A stretch of 58,583 nucleotides of DNA from assembly GCF_900184245.1 (NCBI RefSeq), contig NZ_FXXB01000002.1:1-58583 (forward strand). Reading direction: 5' to 3'. The notes under the pieces were generated by a model. The model was not told the origin of the DNA. It worked only from the letters and a program-made list of their open reading frames with translations, and made no database searches. Position numbers and translations under genes: made by a program. The stretch is from Brachybacterium massiliense (lineage in GTDB: Bacteria > Actinomycetota > Actinomycetes > Actinomycetales > Dermabacteraceae). Shown in pieces: positions 58,507 through 58,583 of the stretch. The first letter of the stretch is position 1, and every line of letters begins with the position of its first letter.

Positions 58507-58583
<77 letters not shown>

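Overview
High-GC actinobacterial DNA, most like a conjugative plasmid (or an integrated plasmid-derived element) of the Micrococcales. This rests on codon use, the SCO6880/VirB4-type transfer genes, a MobF relaxase, a class Ib ribonucleotide reductase branch and a ribbon-helix-helix (RHH) ParB. The host genus is not proven by the window. No rRNA, convincing tRNA or CRISPR array was seen. Both ends run into long G/C homopolymers, which look like assembly or sequencing artefacts.

Accessory half (about 0-21 kb). A secreted thermonuclease and a membrane GNAT-like protein come first, then the C-terminal fossil of a heavy-metal P-type ATPase. A manganese island follows: a DtxR/MntR-type regulator convergent with a permease-ATPase-lipoprotein ABC importer. 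Next come nrdI-nrdF behind two NrdR boxes spaced exactly 31 bp apart. The NrdF carries Gln, Ser and Lys where three metal-binding glutamates should be, the signature of the metal-free class Ie (DOPA radical) R2e subunit. An AT-richer insert holds a flavin reductase and an alaS-like gene cut off by a 5'-truncated IS3 element. A copper island follows: copA, a CtaG/CopD fusion, an M56 peptidase/BlaI-type regulator pair, DUF5134 and PepSY membrane proteins, with two matching operator-like palindromes. A mannonate-dehydratase-like enolase gene and a serine resolvase complete this half.

Plasmid backbone (about 21-51.6 kb). nrdH and ssb; a four-gene minus-strand operon (HNH nuclease plus accessory proteins) divergent from a TrwC/TraA relaxase across a candidate oriT; a long minus-strand type IV secretion operon (coupling protein, VirB4-like ATPase, SCO6880 protein, VirB6/TrbL-like protein, two small membrane proteins, ParA-like ATPase). 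Divergent from it are an HTH regulator, an NlpC/P60 wall hydrolase, a lipoprotein and another ParA-like ATPase. Then come a second NrdH-like redoxin, an RHH regulator, a primase-like replication protein, and parA-parB with 9-nt repeat arrays.

Cassette region (about 51.6-58.5 kb). A series of short ORFs mostly follows one plan: an array of 9-nt repeats (consensus TGCACTNNN), a 230-300 nt highly structured 5' leader, a conserved ribosome-binding site (AAGGAGCACACC directly before ATG), a small ORF and a perfect-hairpin terminator. The leaders fall into two families. Three copies of one family keep several stems while the stem sequences change in a compensating way. A shared hairpin also occurs in the leaders of both nrdH-like genes. 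These repeated leaders, and the plasmid-wide 9-nt arrays likely read by the RHH ParB, are the strongest candidates for an undescribed regulatory system.
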